A DNA stretch of 24,379 bases from Rhodocyclaceae bacterium UBA2346 (lineage in GTDB: Bacteria; Pseudomonadota; Gammaproteobacteria; Burkholderiales; Rhodocyclaceae), in NCBI GenBank assembly GCA_002344625.1, contig DDUE01000049.1, forward strand, positions 1 through 24,379, read 5' to 3'. Positions 1-8,322 of the stretch are shown piece by piece. The translations under genes were made by a program, and so were the position numbers. Positions within the stretch are counted from its first letter, which is position 1. Every line of letters begins with the position of its first letter. The notes beneath the pieces are model-generated. The model was given only the letters and a program-made list of their open reading frames with translations, ran no database searches and was not told where the DNA came from.

Positions 1-440
1 CGATGCACGATGCCGGCGCGCGGCACGCCCGCAAGCGCCGGCACGTGATGCAGCAGCGCGTTCATCAGCGTGCCGCTCCAGTTGCCGCTCCCGGGATGCA
101 CCACCAGATCGGCGGGCTTGTCGATCACCAGAATGCACGCATCCTCGAACACGACCTCGAGCGGGATGTCTTCGGGCAGGCCCGCCGTTTCCGCGGCCGG
201 CGCCGGTGGCCTGACCTGCACCGCCTCGCCACCCCATACCTTGTGCTTGGCATCGCGCGCGCCACCGTCGAGGGTGACCAGTCCGGCCTTGAGCCAGGAC
301 TGCAGGCGACTGCGCGAATGCGATGGAAGCAGGCGCGCCAGCGCCTGGTCGAGGCGAAGCCCGGCGCAGTCGGCGGGAACGGTCAGATGATCCGGGATTG
401 CAGTGATGTCGTGTGGGCTATAATCGCCGGATTCATTCAC
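1..440 (-). CDS. rluD: 23S rRNA pseudouridine synthase D, 5' part (runs off window)
   Basis: Only the first 146 codons are present. RluD makes pseudouridines in helix 69 of 23S rRNA (1911/1915/1917 in E. coli) during large-subunit assembly in the cytoplasm. The translation shows an S4 RNA-binding domain (RLDQALARLLPSHSRSRL, about residues 27-60), then the start of the catalytic domain with PEDIPLEVVFED, IDKPADLVVHPG and finally GIVHR. The window ends exactly there, so the catalytic Asp of the HRLD motif lies outside. The start is GTG at 440: an in-frame TAA sits at 450-452 and no other upstream start exists. No clear Shine-Dalgarno sequence precedes it. The gene is divergent from bamD, with only 13 bp between the two start codons. 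Family assignment is secure from the motifs; the start is less so. Confidence 0.93.
   Translation of the reverse strand, partial: MNESGDYSPHDITAIPDHLTVPADCAGLRLDQALARLLPSHSRSRLQSWLKAGLVTLDGGARDAKHKVWGGEAVQVRPPAPAAETAGLPEDIPLEVVFEDACILVIDKPADLVVHPGSGNWSGTLMNALLHHVPALAGVPRAGIVH
419..424 (+). promoter_or_regulatory. Probable -10 box of the bamD promoter
   Basis: A perfect TATAAT lies 29 bp upstream of the bamD ATG, inside the first codons of the divergent rluD. A possible -35 (TTGCAG, 398-403) has a short 15-bp spacer, so the promoter may depend mainly on the -10 element. Inferred from consensus only. Confidence 0.45.
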
Positions 441-453
441 GCGAGTGTTTTAA

Positions 454-1248
454 ATGAAGAGATCGACCCTGCGAAGTGTAGCCGTAATTTGCGCACTTTT
501 GCTCGCCGGCTGCACCTCGCTGCCGGAGACCGATGAAACCGCTGGCTGGAGTGCGCAGAAGATCTACAGCGAAGCCAAGAGCTCGATGCAGGATGGCGGC
601 TATGACCGTGCCATTCGCCTGTACGAGCGGCTCGAGGCCCGCTACCCCTATGGACGCTACGCCCAGCAGGCACAGCTCGACATCGCCTACACCTATTACA
701 AATCGCAAGAACCGGCGCTGGCGATTGCAGCCGCAGACCGCTTCATCCGCCTGCATCCGAATCACGAGCACGTCGATTACGCCTACTATCTGAAAGGGCT
801 GGCGTCGTTCAACGACGACCTGGGCTTGTTCGGCGGCCTCTATGCCCAGGACCTTACCGAGCGTGACCCCAAGGGCGCCCGCGAATCGTTCGAGACCTTC
901 CGCGAACTGGTGACCCGCTATCCGGATAGCATCTACGCCAAGGACGCCAGCCAGCGCATGCAATACCTGGTCAACTCGCTGGCCAACTATCAGGTGCACG
1001 TGTCCCGCTACTACTACAACCGCGGCGCCTATGTCGCGTCGGTCAAGCGCGCCCAGGCGGTGATCGCCGACTACCCGGGCACCCCGGCAACCGAAGAAGC
1101 GCTTTTTCTGCTGGTGAAGAGCTATGACGCCCTGGGCATGACCGGGCCGCGCGACGATGCCGACAGGGTCATGCGCCTGAACTTCCCCGAGAGCGTTTAT
1201 TTTTCGGGCGGACCGCAGAACGACAAGTCATGGTGGAAATTCTGGTGA
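454..1248 (+). CDS. bamD: Outer membrane protein assembly lipoprotein BamD (ComL)
   Basis: BamD is the essential lipoprotein of the Bam complex, which folds beta-barrel proteins into the outer membrane; it acts at the periplasmic face and contacts BamA. The 264-residue product has a short signal peptide with lipobox LLAGC (lipidated Cys20), followed by tetratricopeptide-type repeats from about residue 36 to 240, including YDRAIRLYERLEARYPYGRYA and YIRLHPNHEHVDYA-like segments. Length matches the family (about 245-270). The ATG at 454 places the lipobox correctly; the ribosome-binding site is weak. It is divergent from rluD, an arrangement I recall as common in betaproteobacteria. The next gene is convergent, so bamD is probably monocistronic. 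Confidence 0.95.
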   Translation: MKRSTLRSVAVICALLLAGCTSLPETDETAGWSAQKIYSEAKSSMQDGGYDRAIRLYERLEARYPYGRYAQQAQLDIAYTYYKSQEPALAIAAADRFIRLHPNHEHVDYAYYLKGLASFNDDLGLFGGLYAQDLTERDPKGARESFETFRELVTRYPDSIYAKDASQRMQYLVNSLANYQVHVSRYYYNRGAYVASVKRAQAVIADYPGTPATEEALFLLVKSYDALGMTGPRDDADRVMRLNFPESVYFSGGPQNDKSWWKFW

Positions 1249-1259
1249 CCCGCGCCCTG

Positions 1260-1285
1260 CTCCACCCGGCGGCAGCCAGGTGGAG
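1260..1285. terminator. Hairpin between convergent bamD and manC-like genes
   Basis: CTCCACC (1260-1266) and GGTGGAG (1279-1285) form a perfect 7-bp stem with a 12-nt loop in the 43-bp gap between the two stop codons. There is no T-run downstream on either strand, so this is at best a weak bidirectional terminator. Confidence 0.35.
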
Positions 1286-1291
1286 AAAACG

Positions 1292-2737
1292 TCAGCCCCG
1301 GCCGTAGGTATCCTCGAAGCGGACGATATCGTCCTCGCCCAGATAGCTGCCCGACTGCACCTCGATCATCTCGAGCGCCACCTTGCCGGGATTCTCGAGC
1401 CGGTGCGTGGTACCCAGCGGGATATAGGTCGACTGGTTTTCGGACAACAGGAATTTCTCGTCGCCCCGGGTAACCAAGGCCGTGCCACTCACCACGATCC
1501 AGTGTTCGGCGCGATGATGATGCATCTGCAGCGATAGCGATGCGCCCGGGTTCACGACGATGCGCTTGACCTGGAAACGCTCGCCGACGTCGATCGAATC
1601 GTAGAACCCCCAGGGACGGTGAATCTTGCGGTGTGCCGCCGCGTGACTGCGGCCTTCGGCCTTCAAGCGCAAGACGATCTTCTTGACATCCTGGGTTCGA
1701 TCGCGGTTTGCCACCATCACCGCGTCGGGCGTTTCGACCACGATCAGGTCATCCACGCCCAGGCACGCGACAAGCCGGTCCGAGGCATGCACGAAGGTGT
1801 TGCGCGCGTCCTCGAACATCACATCGCCACGCGCCGCGTTGCCGCTGGCATCCTTGTCGGCAAGCGTCCACAGCGCATCCCAGGCCCCCACGTCCGACCA
1901 GCCCACCGACATCGGCACCACGCACGCCGGAATGCCGAGCGCCGGGTTTCCAGCCAGCCTCTCCATGACCGCATAGTCGATCGAGTCTGACGGACTGGCG
2001 AGGAACGCTTCGCGCGCGACCCGCACGAAATCGGCGTCCTGTGTCGCCTCGGCAAATGCCAGGGCGCACTGGCCGGACATCTGCGGATTGAAGTGCTCGA
2101 TCGCCGTCAGCCACACACGGGCCCGAACCATGAACAAGCCACTGTTCCAAAGGTAGTCCCCGCTGGCCACATACGCCTCGGCGGTGGCGAGGTCGGGTTT
2201 TTCGACGAACGCCAGCACCGACTTCACCCCGGCCGCCGGCTCGGCCGACGTCCTGATGTAGCCATAACCGGTCTCAGCCCGCTCGGGCACGATGCCGAAG
2301 GTCACCATCGCCCCCTCGAGCGCAGCGCCCATGCCGGCCGCGATCGCGGCATGAAAACTCGCCAGGTCCCGGATGACATGGTCGGCCGGCATCACCAGCA
2401 ACACCGCGTCGGCGGCTTCCGAGCAGGCCTGCAGCGCCGCAAGGGTGAGCGCCGGCGCGGTATTCCGCCCGGCCGGCTCCAGAACGATGTGGCGGGTCGG
2501 GTATCCCGCCGAACGCATCTGCTCGGCGGTGATGAAGCGATATTCCTCGTTGCACACGACGATGGGCTGATCCGCCACCGCCACGGGGCCGGCAAAGCCC
2601 TCGAGCCGGCGTGCAGTCGCCTGCAACATGGTGTCATTCCCGGCGAGCGGCAGGAGCTGCTTGGGATACTGCTCGCGCGAAAGCGGCCATAGCCGGGTAC
2701 CGGAACCGCCGGACAGGATCACGGGTTGAAGTTTCAT
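1292..2737 (-). CDS. manC: Mannose-1-phosphate guanylyltransferase / mannose-6-phosphate isomerase
   Basis: This bifunctional cytoplasmic enzyme (ManC/CpsB/AlgA type) interconverts fructose-6-P and mannose-6-P and makes GDP-mannose from mannose-1-P and GTP, feeding exopolysaccharide or O-antigen synthesis. In the 481-residue product the nucleotidyltransferase signature GGSGTRLWPLSREQYPKQ covers residues 10-27, the FVEKP motif 177-181, and the last 120 or so residues are a type II phosphomannose isomerase cupin (RPWGFYDSI, MHHHRAEHW, GTTHRLENPG). The ATG at 2737 is chosen because the family begins M-K-(L/I)-x-P-V-I; a GTG one codon upstream is also possible. It stands alone, convergent with bamD, 136 bp downstream of the same-strand LysR gene and without polysaccharide neighbours in view. 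The symbol could equally be cpsB or algA. Confidence 0.92.
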   Translation of the reverse strand: MKLQPVILSGGSGTRLWPLSREQYPKQLLPLAGNDTMLQATARRLEGFAGPVAVADQPIVVCNEEYRFITAEQMRSAGYPTRHIVLEPAGRNTAPALTLAALQACSEAADAVLLVMPADHVIRDLASFHAAIAAGMGAALEGAMVTFGIVPERAETGYGYIRTSAEPAAGVKSVLAFVEKPDLATAEAYVASGDYLWNSGLFMVRARVWLTAIEHFNPQMSGQCALAFAEATQDADFVRVAREAFLASPSDSIDYAVMERLAGNPALGIPACVVPMSVGWSDVGAWDALWTLADKDASGNAARGDVMFEDARNTFVHASDRLVACLGVDDLIVVETPDAVMVANRDRTQDVKKIVLRLKAEGRSHAAAHRKIHRPWGFYDSIDVGERFQVKRIVVNPGASLSLQMHHHRAEHWIVVSGTALVTRGDEKFLLSENQSTYIPLGTTHRLENPGKVALEMIEVQSGSYLGEDDIVRFEDTYGRG

Positions 2738-2771
2738 CACTGGGTCTGGGTCTCGAGCCTATCGGAATGCC

Positions 2772-2790
2772 GATTGTCTCAAAAACAATC
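2772..2790. promoter_or_regulatory. Inverted repeat upstream of manC-like gene
   Basis: GATTGT and ACAATC are perfect 6-bp arms around a 7-nt spacer, 35 bp upstream of the manC-like start and 84 bp beyond the LysR stop. There is no T-run, so an operator is as likely as a transcript end. Function unknown. The rest of this intergenic stretch shows nothing clear. Confidence 0.25.
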
Positions 2791-2873
2791 CGCGCCCGAT
2801 ACCCGCGCAGAGCCGTTCACAGGCGAAATATCGTGCACCGCACAAATCGTTCGAGCACCACCCCCGCTGCCCA

Positions 2874-3815
2874 CTAAAGGGGCGCGGCGGCGCCATGCAG
2901 GTGTGCCAGCACCTCCATGAAGCGGCGCGCGATCCGTCCCGGCCCCGGTGTCCGCGCCACCGATGCCACCCATTCGCAGCGATACCGCAGGTTTTCGGAC
3001 GGCAGGCACACCAGTTGTCCCTGCTGCTCGAACGAGCACGCATAGTGCTCGGGCAGAAAACCAATGTAGCGGCCCGAGCGAATCAGGAGCACGCTGGCCT
3101 CCTGATCGAAGACGCGTGCCGCCGGATGCAGGCCGAGGCGCCAGAAATGTTCCATGTTCGGCGAGTGATAACCGAGTCCGACGAAATCGGCGTGGCGCAA
3201 CAAGTCGTCATCAGCATACCCATGCCGGGCCAGCGGATGCGACGGCGCAGCGTACAAGCGCATCGGCTCGTCGAACAAGGGCACCGAAACCAAGCTGTCG
3301 GTCGCACGATGGACCGGGTGGATCCCGACATGGAAACGCCCATCGAGCAAGCCCTTGTCGATCTCCGCCGTACCGGCGACGTGTACGTCGAACCCGACGT
3401 CCGGAGCCTCGTCGCCCAGCCGGGCAATACATTCGGCCAGCCGGCAGGCCGGATTGGTGACGAACTTGTCGAACACCACGATCAGCAATTCGCCCCGCAT
3501 GCCGGACTGCAGACGCGCGACCTCGCCACGAAAGTGCTCGACCTGGGCAAGCAGACGCCGCGCCGCCTCCAGGACTTGCGCCCCTTCCTCGGTCAGCGCG
3601 AAGCCGGCACGGCCGCGCTCGCACAGGCGCATGCCGAGGCGCGCCTCGAGATCCTTGAGATGACGACTGATCACCGAACGACTGATGTTCAAGCGCAACT
3701 CGGCAGCCGTCAGTCCGCCCGACTCGGCGATCGCCATGAAGATCCGCAGCAGGCGCAGATCGGCTTCGGCCAGGTTTTGCAACAAAGCGCGTGTTTTCAT
3801 TCGACTCAGTTTCAT
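2874..3815 (-). CDS. LysR-family transcriptional regulator
   Basis: The product has 313 residues, the usual LysR length. An N-terminal winged helix-turn-helix (about residues 18-78, with DLRLLRIFMAIAESGGLT, ISRSVISRHLKDLEARLG and LCERGRAGFALTEEG) is followed by a periplasmic-binding-protein-like effector domain. It is divergent from the transaminase/dehydrogenase pair, the classic LysR position, so it probably activates that pair in response to its substrate or an intermediate; this is inference from context. Two ATG starts are possible: 3815, used here, and 3800 (308 residues). The first lies within an inverted repeat that could be an operator, which would favour 3800. A functional analogy to the bauR-bauA region of Pseudomonas is plausible but not shown by sequence. 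Confidence 0.88.
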   Translation of the reverse strand: MKLSRMKTRALLQNLAEADLRLLRIFMAIAESGGLTAAELRLNISRSVISRHLKDLEARLGMRLCERGRAGFALTEEGAQVLEAARRLLAQVEHFRGEVARLQSGMRGELLIVVFDKFVTNPACRLAECIARLGDEAPDVGFDVHVAGTAEIDKGLLDGRFHVGIHPVHRATDSLVSVPLFDEPMRLYAAPSHPLARHGYADDDLLRHADFVGLGYHSPNMEHFWRLGLHPAARVFDQEASVLLIRSGRYIGFLPEHYACSFEQQGQLVCLPSENLRYRCEWVASVARTPGPGRIARRFMEVLAHLHGAAAPL

Positions 3816-3827
3816 AAAATCGAAACT
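3808..3827. promoter_or_regulatory. Inverted repeat, possible LysR operator
   Basis: AGTTTC (3808-3813) and GAAACT (3822-3827) are perfect 6-bp arms separated by 8 nt, in an AT-rich patch that stands out from its GC-rich surroundings. The repeat covers the upstream ATG of the LysR gene and lies about 45 bp before the transaminase -10 candidate. Autoregulation by the LysR protein is inferred; the spacing does not fit T-N11-A exactly. Confidence 0.4.
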
Positions 3828-3869
3828 TTAATGACGTAACAAGCTGTTTTATACACCCAAGTGCCGGCC

Positions 3870-3875
3870 TATGAT
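3870..3875 (+). promoter_or_regulatory. Possible -10 box for the transaminase operon
   Basis: TATGAT matches TATAAT at five of six positions. It is 29 bp before the chosen ATG at 3904 and upstream of the AGGAG ribosome-binding site (3891-3895). The -35 region (TTTTAT, 3847-3852) is poor, as expected for an activator-dependent promoter. Confidence 0.35.
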
Positions 3876-3903
3876 CATGCCTCCTCGACAAGGAGCCTCA
3901 CTC

Positions 3904-5211
3904 ATGAGCAAGGATCAAGCGTACTGGCTGCCATTCACCGCCAACCGGGCATTCTGGCAGGCGCCGCGGGTCATCAAGGCGGCGCGCGGCCACTACTACA
4001 CGACCGATGACGGACGCCAGTTGCTCGATGGTTTCTCCGGGCTGTGGACGTCGGGGCTCGGCCACTGCCATCCCAAGATCGTTGCGGCCGTGCAAGAGCA
4101 GGTCGCGACGCTCGACTACAGCATGGGTTTCCAGGTCACCAACGACAAGGCCATCGCGCTGGCCGACGAAGTCGCCGCGATGGCGCCGGCGGGCATGAAC
4201 CGGGTGTTCTTCACCAACTCGGGCTCGGAATCGGCCGACACGGCACTCAAGATCGCGCTCGCCTATCACCGTGCCCGCGGCGAGAGCCAGCGCACCCGGC
4301 TGATCGGGCGCGAGCGCGGCTATCACGGGGTGAACTTCGGAGGCATGTCGGTCGGCGGCATCCCGGGCAATCGCAAGGTGTTCAGCGCCGCCCTTCTGCC
4401 CGGTGTGGATCACATCCGGCACACCCACAGCCTCTCCGACATGGCGTTCTCGCGGGGCCAGCCCGGGTGGGGCGCGCATCTGGCCGACGACCTCGAACGG
4501 CTCACGCTGCTACATGACGCCTCGAACATCGCCGCGCTGATCGTGGAGCCGGTCGCAGGCTCCACCGGCATCCTGGTTCCGCCGATCGGTTACCTCCAGC
4601 GTCTGCGCGAAATCTGCGACAAGCACGGCATCTTGCTGATCTTCGACGAGGTAATCACCGCATTCGGCCGTGTCGGCGCACCGTTTGCCGCCGAACGTTT
4701 CGGCGTCGTTCCGGACATGATCACCACCGCCAAGGGGCTGACCAACGGCGTCATTCCAATGGGCGCAGTCATCGTGAGCGACAAGGTCCATGCCGCGCTG
4801 ATGCAGGGGCCGGGCCAGATGATCGAGCTCTTTCACGGCTACACCTATTCGGGTCATCCGGTCGCCGCTGCGGCGGGTCTGGCGACGCTCGCGGTGTATC
4901 GCGAAGAAGACAGCTTTGCCCGCGCGCGCGCGATCGAACCCCTGTTCGAAGAGCTCATCCACAGCTTCGACAGTGCCCCCCACGTGGTGGACGTGCGCAA
5001 CTTCGGCTTGATGGGCGGCATCGAGCTCTCGGCACGCGACGGTGCCCCCGGTGCACGCGGCTTCGAAGTGTTCCTGAAATGCTTCGAAGCAGGGGTGGTC
5101 GTGCGCAATAGCGGCGACATCGTGCAGTTTTCACCCTTTCTCGACTCGACCCCGGACGAACTGGGGCGGATCTTCGACTGCGTGCGCCAGGCCCTCGCCA
5201 GCCTCGCGTGA
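3904..5211 (+). CDS. Omega-amino acid:pyruvate transaminase (probably beta-alanine), class III PLP
   Basis: A class III (fold type I) aminotransferase of 435 residues. It should move the amino group of an omega-amino acid such as beta-alanine to pyruvate, giving malonate semialdehyde and alanine in the cytoplasm. Visible signatures are the N-terminal WLPFTANRAFWQAPR and LDGFSGLWTSGLGHCHP, the PLP-phosphate region NSGSESADTALKIA, IFDEVITAFGRVG carrying the PLP-nitrogen Asp, and ITTAKGLTNGVIPMGAV with the Schiff-base Lys277. The ATG at 3904 is chosen because AGGAG (3891-3895) lies 8 nt upstream and the protein then starts like its family; the frame stays open to 3871. The dehydrogenase gene begins 35 bp downstream, and the pair reads as a beta-alanine degradation unit resembling bauA plus its dehydrogenase. 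Other omega-amino acids or amines remain possible substrates. Confidence 0.9.
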   Translation: MSKDQAYWLPFTANRAFWQAPRVIKAARGHYYTTDDGRQLLDGFSGLWTSGLGHCHPKIVAAVQEQVATLDYSMGFQVTNDKAIALADEVAAMAPAGMNRVFFTNSGSESADTALKIALAYHRARGESQRTRLIGRERGYHGVNFGGMSVGGIPGNRKVFSAALLPGVDHIRHTHSLSDMAFSRGQPGWGAHLADDLERLTLLHDASNIAALIVEPVAGSTGILVPPIGYLQRLREICDKHGILLIFDEVITAFGRVGAPFAAERFGVVPDMITTAKGLTNGVIPMGAVIVSDKVHAALMQGPGQMIELFHGYTYSGHPVAAAAGLATLAVYREEDSFARARAIEPLFEELIHSFDSAPHVVDVRNFGLMGGIELSARDGAPGARGFEVFLKCFEAGVVVRNSGDIVQFSPFLDSTPDELGRIFDCVRQALASLA

Positions 5212-5246
5212 ATGCCTCAACCCTCCCCGGACCAAGAGCACACCCC

Positions 5247-6740
5247 ATGCAAACACTCGGACACTTCATCGCCGGACACGCAGTTGCCGACGAAAACCGC
5301 GCCCAACCGGTCTTCAACCCGGCGCTCGGCGAACCCGTACGCAAGGTCGCGATGGCATCGCGCACGACCGTCGAACAGGCCATCACCGCTGCCGCAGACG
5401 CTTTTCCGGCATGGCGCAGAACGCCCCCGCTCAAGCGTGCGCGCATCCTCTTCAAGTACAAGGAATTGCTCGAGCGTCATGCCGATAGAATCGTCGCCCG
5501 GATCGTCGAGGAGCATGGCAAGGTCTGGGAAGATGCGCATGGCGAACTCGCACGCGGCATCGAGGTGGTCGAGTATGCCTGCGGCGCGCCCGAGCTCCTC
5601 AAGGGCGAGCATAGCCGTGACGTCGGTCCCGACGTCGACTCGTGGTCGGAGTTTCCGCCCTTGGGGGTGGTGGTCGGCATCACGCCCTTCAACTTTCCGT
5701 CCATGGTCCCGATGTGGATGTTTCCGATGGCGATCGCATGCGGCAACACGTTCGTGCTGAAACCGTCCGAAAAAGACCCCTCCGCCCCGCTGCTGCTGGC
5801 CGAACTGCTGACCGAGGCCGGATTGCCCGCCGGAGTGTTCAACGTGGTGAACGGCGACAAGGAGGCGGTCGATACCCTGCTTACCGACCCGCGGGTGGCC
5901 GCGGTGAGCTTTGTCGGCTCGACCCCGATCGCCGAGTACATCTACGCGACCGGCACCGCGCATGGCAAGCGCGTGCAGGCGCTCGGGGGGGCCAAGAATC
6001 ACGCGGTAGTCATGGCCGACGCCGATCTCGACAATGCGGTCAACGCGATCATGGGGGCGGCCTACGGTTCATGTGGCGAGCGCTGCATGGCAATCTCGGT
6101 CGTCGTGGCGGTAGGTGATGCGACTGCCGACGAACTGGTCGCCCGCCTCGCGCCCAAGGTTGCGGCACTGCGCATCGGCAATGGCGCCGAGCGCGGGCTG
6201 GACATGGGACCGCTGATCACCGGTGCGCATCGCGACAAGGTGAAGCACTACATCGACCTGGGCATCGACGAGGGGGCGAAACTGGTCGTCGACGGGCGCA
6301 CCCTGACCGTACCCGGCCATGAAAAGGGATTCTTCCTCGGCGGCACGCTGTTCGACCATGTCGAACCATCGATGCGGGTCTACCGGGAGGAAATCTTCGG
6401 CCCGGTGCTGTGTGTGATGCGCGTTGCGAACCTGGCCGAGGCGATCGACCTGATCGATGCGCATGAGTTCGGCAACGGCACCTGCGTGTTCACCCGTGAC
6501 GGTGCCGTGGCACGCCATTTCACCGACACCGTGCGGGTCGGCATGGTCGGCGTGAATGTGCCGCTACCGGTACCGGTCGCCTGCCAGAGCTTCGGCGGCT
6601 GGAAGCGTTCGCTCTTCGGCGATCTGTATGCGTACGGCCCCGACTCGGTGCGTTTCTACACCCGGCGCAAAACCCTCACGCAGCGCTGGGCCGTGCAAGG
6701 CATCGAGAAAGCGCAGTTCGCCTTCCCGAGCAACGGCTGA
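5247..6740 (+). CDS. mmsA: CoA-acylating (methyl)malonate-semialdehyde dehydrogenase
   Basis: An aldehyde dehydrogenase superfamily member of 497 residues, the normal length for MmsA. These enzymes oxidise methylmalonate or malonate semialdehyde with NAD+ and CoA, releasing CO2 and forming propionyl-CoA or acetyl-CoA. MmsA-type sequence features include TPFNFPSMVPMWMFPMAIA, LKPSEKDPSAPLLLAE, SFVGSTPIAEYIY and GSCGERCMAISV with the catalytic Cys280, and near the C-terminus PVPVACQSFGGWKRSLFGD. The ATG at 5247 gives the family start (MQTLGHFIAG) with a modest CAAGAG site upstream; a GTG at 5208 overlapping the transaminase stop would add 13 atypical residues. Its position directly after the transaminase suggests malonate semialdehyde from beta-alanine as the main substrate, although valine or inositol routes use the same enzyme family. 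Confidence 0.92.
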   Translation: MQTLGHFIAGHAVADENRAQPVFNPALGEPVRKVAMASRTTVEQAITAAADAFPAWRRTPPLKRARILFKYKELLERHADRIVARIVEEHGKVWEDAHGELARGIEVVEYACGAPELLKGEHSRDVGPDVDSWSEFPPLGVVVGITPFNFPSMVPMWMFPMAIACGNTFVLKPSEKDPSAPLLLAELLTEAGLPAGVFNVVNGDKEAVDTLLTDPRVAAVSFVGSTPIAEYIYATGTAHGKRVQALGGAKNHAVVMADADLDNAVNAIMGAAYGSCGERCMAISVVVAVGDATADELVARLAPKVAALRIGNGAERGLDMGPLITGAHRDKVKHYIDLGIDEGAKLVVDGRTLTVPGHEKGFFLGGTLFDHVEPSMRVYREEIFGPVLCVMRVANLAEAIDLIDAHEFGNGTCVFTRDGAVARHFTDTVRVGMVGVNVPLPVPVACQSFGGWKRSLFGDLYAYGPDSVRFYTRRKTLTQRWAVQGIEKAQFAFPSNG

Positions 6741-6764
6741 TGCGCAAGCAACCTTCGGGTCACT

Positions 6765-7757
6765 TCATGAACCTGCCGGCGCGCGCGCCCGCGGCGTGGT
6801 GCGATGCACCCGGGTGGCGCGCTTGGCGCGGCCCGCATCGGCCTTCTGGCCCTGCGGCTTCGGCAGGCCGGCAATGACGCAGACCTCCGCCTCGGGCACA
6901 TCCATCCACATGCCGCGCTTGAGCTTCGAAGGCAACAGCACCGGGCCGTAGCGAACCCGCATCAAGCGGCTGACCGTCAGGCCGACCGCTTCGAACATGC
7001 GCCGGACTTCGCGGTTGCGCCCTTCGGACAGCGTGACCTTGTACCAGTGATTGGCGCCTTCCCCGCCCTGATCGGACAGGGTGGTAAAGCGCGCCGGCCC
7101 GTCTTCGAGCTCGATGCCGGTCTTGAGCGACTCGATCTGCTCCGACGTCAACTCACCCAGCAGTCTCACCGCATATTCGCGCTCGAGTTCATACCGCGGG
7201 TGCATCAGCTTGTTGGCAAGCGTGCCATCGTTGGTGAAAAGCAGCAGCCCGGACGTGTTGAAATCGAGCCGTCCGACCGCGATCCAGCGTCCCTTGTTGA
7301 GCACCGGCAGACGCTCGAAAACCGACGGACGACCTTCCGGGTCGTCCCGGGTCACGATTTCGCCTTCCGGTTTGTGGTAGATCAGGAGACGCGGCGTGCG
7401 CGCCGAGAATTTCAGTGGCAGCAGCTTGCCGTTGTACTTGACCCGATCGCCCGGCCCGATCTTCTGTCCGAGCGCCGCCGGCAAGCCGTTCACCGAAATA
7501 CGCCCGGCCATCACCCACTCCTCGATCTCGCGCCGAGAGCCGATGCCCAGCTGGGCCAGCACTTTCTGCAGACGCTCGGGTTCGGCGAAAGTCGCCTCCT
7601 TGGGTTTGTCGGACTGCGCAAAGCCGGGGCGCGGGCGCCTTACCGCACGCCCTTCGACGATACCCAGCGCGGACTGATGCGCGTTCGGCCGCATCGCGGG
7701 ATTACCACGCGGCTCGGCTACATTGCCGTCAACTGTCTTCTTCAGCGGTGGGCGCAT
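6765..7757 (-). CDS. rluB: 23S rRNA pseudouridine(2605) synthase RluB
   Basis: A RsuA/RluB-family pseudouridine synthase, expected to modify 23S rRNA. After a basic, low-complexity N-terminal extension comes an S4 domain ([27 protein letters not shown]), then the catalytic domain with [19 protein letters not shown], the catalytic-Asp motif [26 protein letters not shown] and [16 protein letters not shown] second basic tail follows, and both tails are typical of betaproteobacterial RluB. The ATG at 7757 (330 residues) is used; a TTG at 7787 with an AAGGA site 9 nt upstream would give 340 residues. Either start overlaps the end of scpB (29 or 59 bp), so translation is probably coupled. It is the last gene of the minus-strand run and is convergent with mmsA. 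Confidence 0.92.
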   Translation of the reverse strand: MRPPLKKTVDGNVAEPRGNPAMRPNAHQSALGIVEGRAVRRPRPGFAQSDKPKEATFAEPERLQKVLAQLGIGSRREIEEWVMAGRISVNGLPAALGQKIGPGDRVKYNGKLLPLKFSARTPRLLIYHKPEGEIVTRDDPEGRPSVFERLPVLNKGRWIAVGRLDFNTSGLLLFTNDGTLANKLMHPRYELEREYAVRLLGELTSEQIESLKTGIELEDGPARFTTLSDQGGEGANHWYKVTLSEGRNREVRRMFEAVGLTVSRLMRVRYGPVLLPSKLKRGMWMDVPEAEVCVIAGLPKPQGQKADAGRAKRATRVHRTTPRARAPAGS

Positions 7758-8322
7758 CGGGCGCCGAGATTTCTTTGGTGTCGACAAGGTCCATGATCCT
7801 TTCGATTTCGGTCAGTGCGGGCAGTTCGGTCAGCGTGCGCAACCCGAGGTCGTCGAGAAAACGCTTGGTGGTTGCAAACAGCGCCGGCCTGCCCGGTGTA
7901 TCGCGGTGGCCGACGGTGTCGATCCAGCCGCGCGATTCGAGCGTCTTGATTACGTTCGGCGAAACCGCCACGCCACGAATATCCTCGATGTCGCCCCGGG
8001 TGACCGGCTGGCGATAGGCGACGATCGCGAGCGTCTCTATCACCGCGCGCGAATACTTCGGCGGCCGCTCTTCCTTGAGGCGCTCCAAGTAAGGCTGGTA
8101 TTCGGTCCGCGTCTGAAAGCGCCAACCCGAAGCCAGCTGCACCAGCTCGACGCCGCGCCCGCCCCATTCGCCACGCAGCTCGTCGAGCAGCAAACGCACG
8201 AACTCCGCGCCAGGATCCTCGTCGAAGAGCTGGCGCAAACGGACAATGGTCAACGGCGACGGCGCCGCCAGGAGCACGGTTTCGAGTACTCGCTTGTATT
8301 CTTCAGGCGTCGTCGGCTGCAT
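7729..8322 (-). CDS. scpB: Segregation and condensation protein B
   Basis: ScpB is the winged-helix (kite) subunit of the SMC-ScpAB condensin that organises and segregates the chromosome. The 197-residue product has two winged-helix domains: [19 protein letters not shown] at the N-terminus and [30 protein letters not shown] with [21 protein letters not shown] after residue 90. All of these are family hallmarks. The acidic C-terminal tail (after about residue 180) is ordinary. Its ATG at 8322 lies within the scpA 3' end (20-bp overlap), which implies translational coupling of the two partners. Confidence 0.95.
   Translation of the reverse strand: MQPTTPEEYKRVLETVLLAAPSPLTIVRLRQLFDEDPGAEFVRLLLDELRGEWGGRGVELVQLASGWRFQTRTEYQPYLERLKEERPPKYSRAVIETLAIVAYRQPVTRGDIEDIRGVAVSPNVIKTLESRGWIDTVGHRDTPGRPALFATTKRFLDDLGLRTLTELPALTEIERIMDLVDTKEISAPDAPTAEEDS

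Noticed and set aside
3..536. 177-codon plus-strand frame over rluD and the bamD start
   Set aside because: Antisense to the S4 and catalytic domains of rluD and overlaps the bamD lipoprotein start.
2895..3839. 314-codon plus-strand frame opposite the LysR gene
   Set aside because: Shadow frame; the minus strand carries an unmistakable LysR protein.
3837..3851. AACA-AGC-TGTT element upstream of the transaminase as a LysR box
   Set aside because: Only 4-bp arms and wrong spacing for T-N11-A; the repeat at 3808-3827 is stronger.
6741..6764. Tiny ACC-TTCG-GGT hairpin between convergent mmsA and rluB
   Set aside because: Only 3 bp and no T-run; cannot be supported as a terminator.
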